Assembly (NCBI GenBank): GCA_946480565.1
Contig: CAMLKR010000084.1
Span: forward strand, 1-9,276
Direction: 5' to 3'
Origin: an uncultured Arenimonas sp.
GTDB taxonomy: Bacteria; Pseudomonadota; Gammaproteobacteria; Xanthomonadales; Xanthomonadaceae
Length of the DNA stretch: 9,276 bases
Numbering within the stretch: the stretch's first letter is position 1; the number at the start of each line of letters is the position of its first letter. A model generated the notes under the pieces. It searched no databases. It saw nothing but the letters and a program-made list of their open reading frames with translations, and was not told where the DNA came from. Made by a program: the position numbers and the translations under genes. This document shows, in pieces, positions 5,862-9,276 of the stretch.

Positions 5862-8149
5862 GCACCCAGAAAACAACGCTTCCCGTTGAACACGAAGACA
5901 CTCCCCGCCTGATCCTGGCCACCGACCTGGACGGCACCTTCCTGGCAGGCGACCCGCTGGCGCGCCAGCGCCTCTACCGCCTGGTGGACGAACACCCGCA
6001 GATCCGCCTGGCCTGGATCACCGGCCGCGGCCTGGAAGCGGTGATGCCCCTGCTGTCCGACCCCGCCCTGCCGCGACCGGACTATCTGATCTGCGACGTC
6101 GGCGCGACCGTCGTCGACGGCCGCAGCCTGCAGCCGCTGCAGCCCCTGCAGTCGACGATCGACGCCCGCTGGCCCGGCGAGCGCCCGGTCGCCGAAGCCA
6201 TGCGCGGGTTCCCCGCGCTCCTGCGCCAGGACGTGCCGCAGGAACGCCGTTGTTCCTACTTCTGCGAACCCGGGGCGCTGGAACCGCAGCGCGCCGGCAT
6301 CGAGCAGGCCGCCCGCGACCTCGGGTGCTCGGTGCTCTACTCGGCCGACCGCTACCTCGACATCCTGCCGCCGCGCACCGACAAGGGCCGCACGCTTTCC
6401 GAGCTGGCGGCCCAGCTGCGACTGCCGCGCGACCGCATACTCGTGGCGGGCGACACCCTTAACGACCTGTCCATGTACGAAGCCGGCTTCCGCGGCGTCT
6501 GCGTCGGGCACTCCGAACCGGCCCTGCTGGCGGCGACGGAACGGTTCGAGCACGTGCTGCACGCCGAAGCCCCTGGCTGCGGCGGCATCCTCGAGGCGAT
6601 CGAGCACTTCGGCCTGCTCGCCGGCGACGATCCGATGCGCCCGGCCGCCGCCGGCATGGCGCACGGCCAGGCGGGCCTGGTGATGGTCTACCACCGACTG
6701 CCGTACGAGGAGGCCGTCGAGGACGGCGTGCGTGTGCGCCGGCGCCCGCGCTCGCCCAACGGCATCATTCCCAGCCTGCTCAGTTTCTTCGGCAAGGGCC
6801 AGGCCGGCTCCTGGGTGGCCTGGAGCATCGACGACGGCAAGCAGGGCGCCTTCGAAACCCGCACGTCGGTGGACGCCGACGCCTACCCGCAGCTCACCGC
6901 CGTGCGTGTGCCGCTGGGAAAGGCCGAGGTCGACGCGTTCTACAAGCGCTTTTCGAAAGAGGCCTTCTGGCCGATGTTGCACACCTTCTGGGAGCGCGCG
7001 CGCTTCCGCGAGGAGGACTGGAAGATCTTCCTGCGGGTGAACCGGCGCTTCGCCGAAGCCGCCGCCGCCGAGGCCGCACCCGGCGCCACCGTCTGGCTGC
7101 ACGACTACAACCTGTGGATGGTGCCCGGCCGACTGCGCGAGCTGCGCCCGGACGTCAAGATCGCCTTCTTCCACCACACCTATTTCCCTTCCGCCGACAT
7201 CTTCAACGTCGTGCCCTGGCGGCGCGAGATCCTGGGCAGCCTGCTCAGCTGCGACTACATCGGCTTCCATATCCCGCGCCAGGTCGAGAACTTCGTCGAC
7301 GTCGTGCGCGGCGCGATGCCGGCCGAGGTGCTGGCGCGCGAATCCTGCGCGCCGCGCTTCCTGACCTACGGCTGCGCAGTGGGGCTGGACGCCATGACCA
7401 CGCGCCTGCGCATCCACGGCCGCGAGATCGGCCTGGGCGCGCATCCGGTCGGCACCGACCTGGGCCGCGTGCGTTCGGTGCTGGCCCAGCCCGCGGTGCG
7501 CAAGAGCCTGGAGAAACTGCGGCGCGAGATCAGCCCGCGCAAGCTGGTGCTTTCGATCGAGCGCCTGGACTACACCAAGGGCACGCTGGAGAAGCTCGAG
7601 GCCTTCGACCGGCTGCTCGAGGCGCAGCCGCAGCTGCAGGGCAAGGTCACCCTGGTGGTGATCTGCGTGCCGGCGGCGAAGGAGATGACCGTCTACCGCC
7701 AGCTGCAGACCCAGATCGAACAGGCCGTCGGCCGCATCAACGGCCGGCATTCACGCCTGGACTGGACGCCGGTGCGCTTCTTCGCCCGGCCGCTGCCTTT
7801 CGAGGAGGTGGTCGCGCACTACGCGGCGGCCGACGTCATGTGGATCACGCCGCTGCGCGACGGCCTGAACCTGGTGGCCAAGGAATTCGTCGCCACCCAG
7901 GGCATCGAAGGCGGACGCGGCGTGCTGGTGCTGTCGGAGTTCGCCGGCGCCGCGGCCGAACTCAAGGGCGCGCTGCTGACCAACCCGCACGACCCGGCCG
8001 ACCTGAGCGCGGCGCTGGCGCAGGCGCTGGCCATGCATCCGGACGAGGCGGAGGGCCGGCTGCGGCAGCTCTACGGCATCGTCGAGGAGTACGACGTGGA
8101 CCGCTGGGGCCGCGACTTCCTGGCGGCCGTGGCAGCCTCGCCGGGCTGA
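5858..8149 (+). CDS. ggpPS: Bifunctional glucosylglycerol-phosphate phosphatase/synthase (GgpPS)
   Basis: A 763-residue fusion that makes the compatible solute glucosylglycerol in the cytosol. The C-terminal half joins ADP-glucose and glycerol 3-phosphate to glucosylglycerol phosphate, and the N-terminal half removes the phosphate. Residues 17-255 are a HAD phosphatase of the sucrose-phosphatase type: D23-L-D25-G-T, T55-G-R, K176 and G198-D199-TLN-D203. Residues 272-760 are a GT20 glucosyltransferase with SPNGIIPSLLSFF, HDYNLW (H415), FFHHTYFPSADIFN (H439), RLDYTKGT (R569, K574) and PLRDGLNLVAKEF (D668, E676), the positions of donor-binding residues in OtsA. Wording across this half follows cyanobacterial GgpS closely and OtsA only distantly, so trehalose synthesis is the less likely reading. 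The architecture equals GgpPS of Stenotrophomonas rhizophila, which is salt-induced. It is coupled to the upstream MFS gene. Confidence 0.93.
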   Translation: MSTQKTTLPVEHEDTPRLILATDLDGTFLAGDPLARQRLYRLVDEHPQIRLAWITGRGLEAVMPLLSDPALPRPDYLICDVGATVVDGRSLQPLQPLQSTIDARWPGERPVAEAMRGFPALLRQDVPQERRCSYFCEPGALEPQRAGIEQAARDLGCSVLYSADRYLDILPPRTDKGRTLSELAAQLRLPRDRILVAGDTLNDLSMYEAGFRGVCVGHSEPALLAATERFEHVLHAEAPGCGGILEAIEHFGLLAGDDPMRPAAAGMAHGQAGLVMVYHRLPYEEAVEDGVRVRRRPRSPNGIIPSLLSFFGKGQAGSWVAWSIDDGKQGAFETRTSVDADAYPQLTAVRVPLGKAEVDAFYKRFSKEAFWPMLHTFWERARFREEDWKIFLRVNRRFAEAAAAEAAPGATVWLHDYNLWMVPGRLRELRPDVKIAFFHHTYFPSADIFNVVPWRREILGSLLSCDYIGFHIPRQVENFVDVVRGAMPAEVLARESCAPRFLTYGCAVGLDAMTTRLRIHGREIGLGAHPVGTDLGRVRSVLAQPAVRKSLEKLRREISPRKLVLSIERLDYTKGTLEKLEAFDRLLEAQPQLQGKVTLVVICVPAAKEMTVYRQLQTQIEQAVGRINGRHSRLDWTPVRFFARPLPFEEVVAHYAAADVMWITPLRDGLNLVAKEFVATQGIEGGRGVLVLSEFAGAAAELKGALLTNPHDPADLSAALAQALAMHPDEAEGRLRQLYGIVEEYDVDRWGRDFLAAVAASPG
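6128..6151 (+). repeat. In-gene tandem CTGCAG-N3 repeat in ggpPS
   Basis: CTGCAG occurs three times at a strict 9-base period (6128, 6137, 6146), giving LQPLQPLQ at residues 91-98 of GgpPS. It lies between the HAD core segment GATVVDG and the cap region, so it probably forms a flexible or short extended stretch. The repeat is short and in frame, and could change copy number without breaking the gene. Confidence 0.7.
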
Positions 8150-8157
8150 CGCCCGGC
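8140..8157. terminator. Small hairpin over the ggpPS stop codon, possible shared terminator
   Basis: GCCGGGC (8140-8146) and GCCCGGC (8151-8157) form a perfect 7-bp stem whose 4-base loop TGAC contains the ggpPS stop codon. A competing 5-bp stem GCCCG/CGGGC (8151-8163) fills the rest of the 14-base gap to the convergent ABC-F gene. There is no T-run on either strand, so intrinsic termination is doubtful. It is the only structure between the two convergent genes. Confidence 0.35.
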
Positions 8158-8163
8158 GCGGGC

Positions 8164-9276
<1,113 letters not shown>

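Noticed and set aside
4317..5876. 519-codon minus-strand frame opposite the MFS gene
   Set aside because: Its Gln/Arg-rich composition is a shadow of hydrophobic MFS codons. It also crosses the fmdB gene and the promoter region, and no ribosome site or domain is visible.
5720..7750. Long open frame (676 codons) on the minus strand opposite ggpPS
   Set aside because: It is antisense to an enzyme with clear motifs. Its translation is rich in Gln, His, Arg, Ala and Val without any recognisable domain, as expected of a GC-rich shadow frame.
5858..8149. Reading the fusion as OtsB-OtsA (trehalose synthesis)
   Set aside because: The GT20 half follows GgpS wording in the N-terminal SPNGI segment, the HDYNLW and FFHHT segments and the C-terminus. 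The HAD half is of the sucrose-phosphatase type rather than OtsB. OtsA shares only the general donor-site residues.

Overview
The window is GC-rich (roughly two thirds G+C) chromosomal DNA from a gammaproteobacterium, most likely of the Xanthomonadaceae/Lysobacteraceae (Stenotrophomonas, Xanthomonas, Lysobacter, Luteimonas and relatives). The evidence for this is the aspartyl-tRNA synthetase, which reads like the Xanthomonas/Stenotrophomonas type, a two-repeat DUF3011 secreted protein, and a fused glucosylglycerol gene of the type described in Stenotrophomonas rhizophila. No species call is possible from the sequence alone.

Left part (1-2444). The window opens exactly on a perfect 20-bp inverted repeat (1-60) with an AT-richer loop. 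On the minus strand follow aspS (aspartyl-tRNA synthetase, 2444->681) and, 4 bp downstream, a GTG-started PaiA-like GNAT acetyltransferase (676->164). The two are probably one transcript, driven by a recognisable sigma70-type promoter about 50 bp upstream of aspS.

Middle (2445-4440). A secreted protein with two cysteine-patterned DUF3011 repeats runs on the plus strand, divergent from aspS. It converges on a minus-strand pair, an FmdB-type zinc-ribbon gene (4440->4144) followed by an unknown lipoprotein gene (4102->3413). A strong bidirectional hairpin terminator (3367-3392) separates the converging transcripts.

Right part (4441-9276). An AT-rich promoter region with an extended -10 element leads into a two-gene operon on the plus strand: a YcaD-like MFS transporter (4614-5861) and a translationally coupled bifunctional glucosylglycerol-phosphate phosphatase/synthase, GgpPS (5858-8149, TTG start). 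This is the system of most biological interest. The fusion enzyme makes the compatible solute glucosylglycerol from ADP-glucose and glycerol 3-phosphate and dephosphorylates it, and the transporter is a candidate for moving the solute. The fusion and its linkage to an MFS gene are already known from S. rhizophila and relatives, so the system is not new in kind. The window closes with the C-terminal part of a YheS-like ABC-F ATPase (minus strand, running off the right edge), convergent with ggpPS.

No tRNA, rRNA, CRISPR array, insertion sequence or prophage gene was seen. No gap without a gene exceeds about 175 bases. The only structures I cannot explain are the perfect inverted repeat at the left edge and the short repeats next to it.
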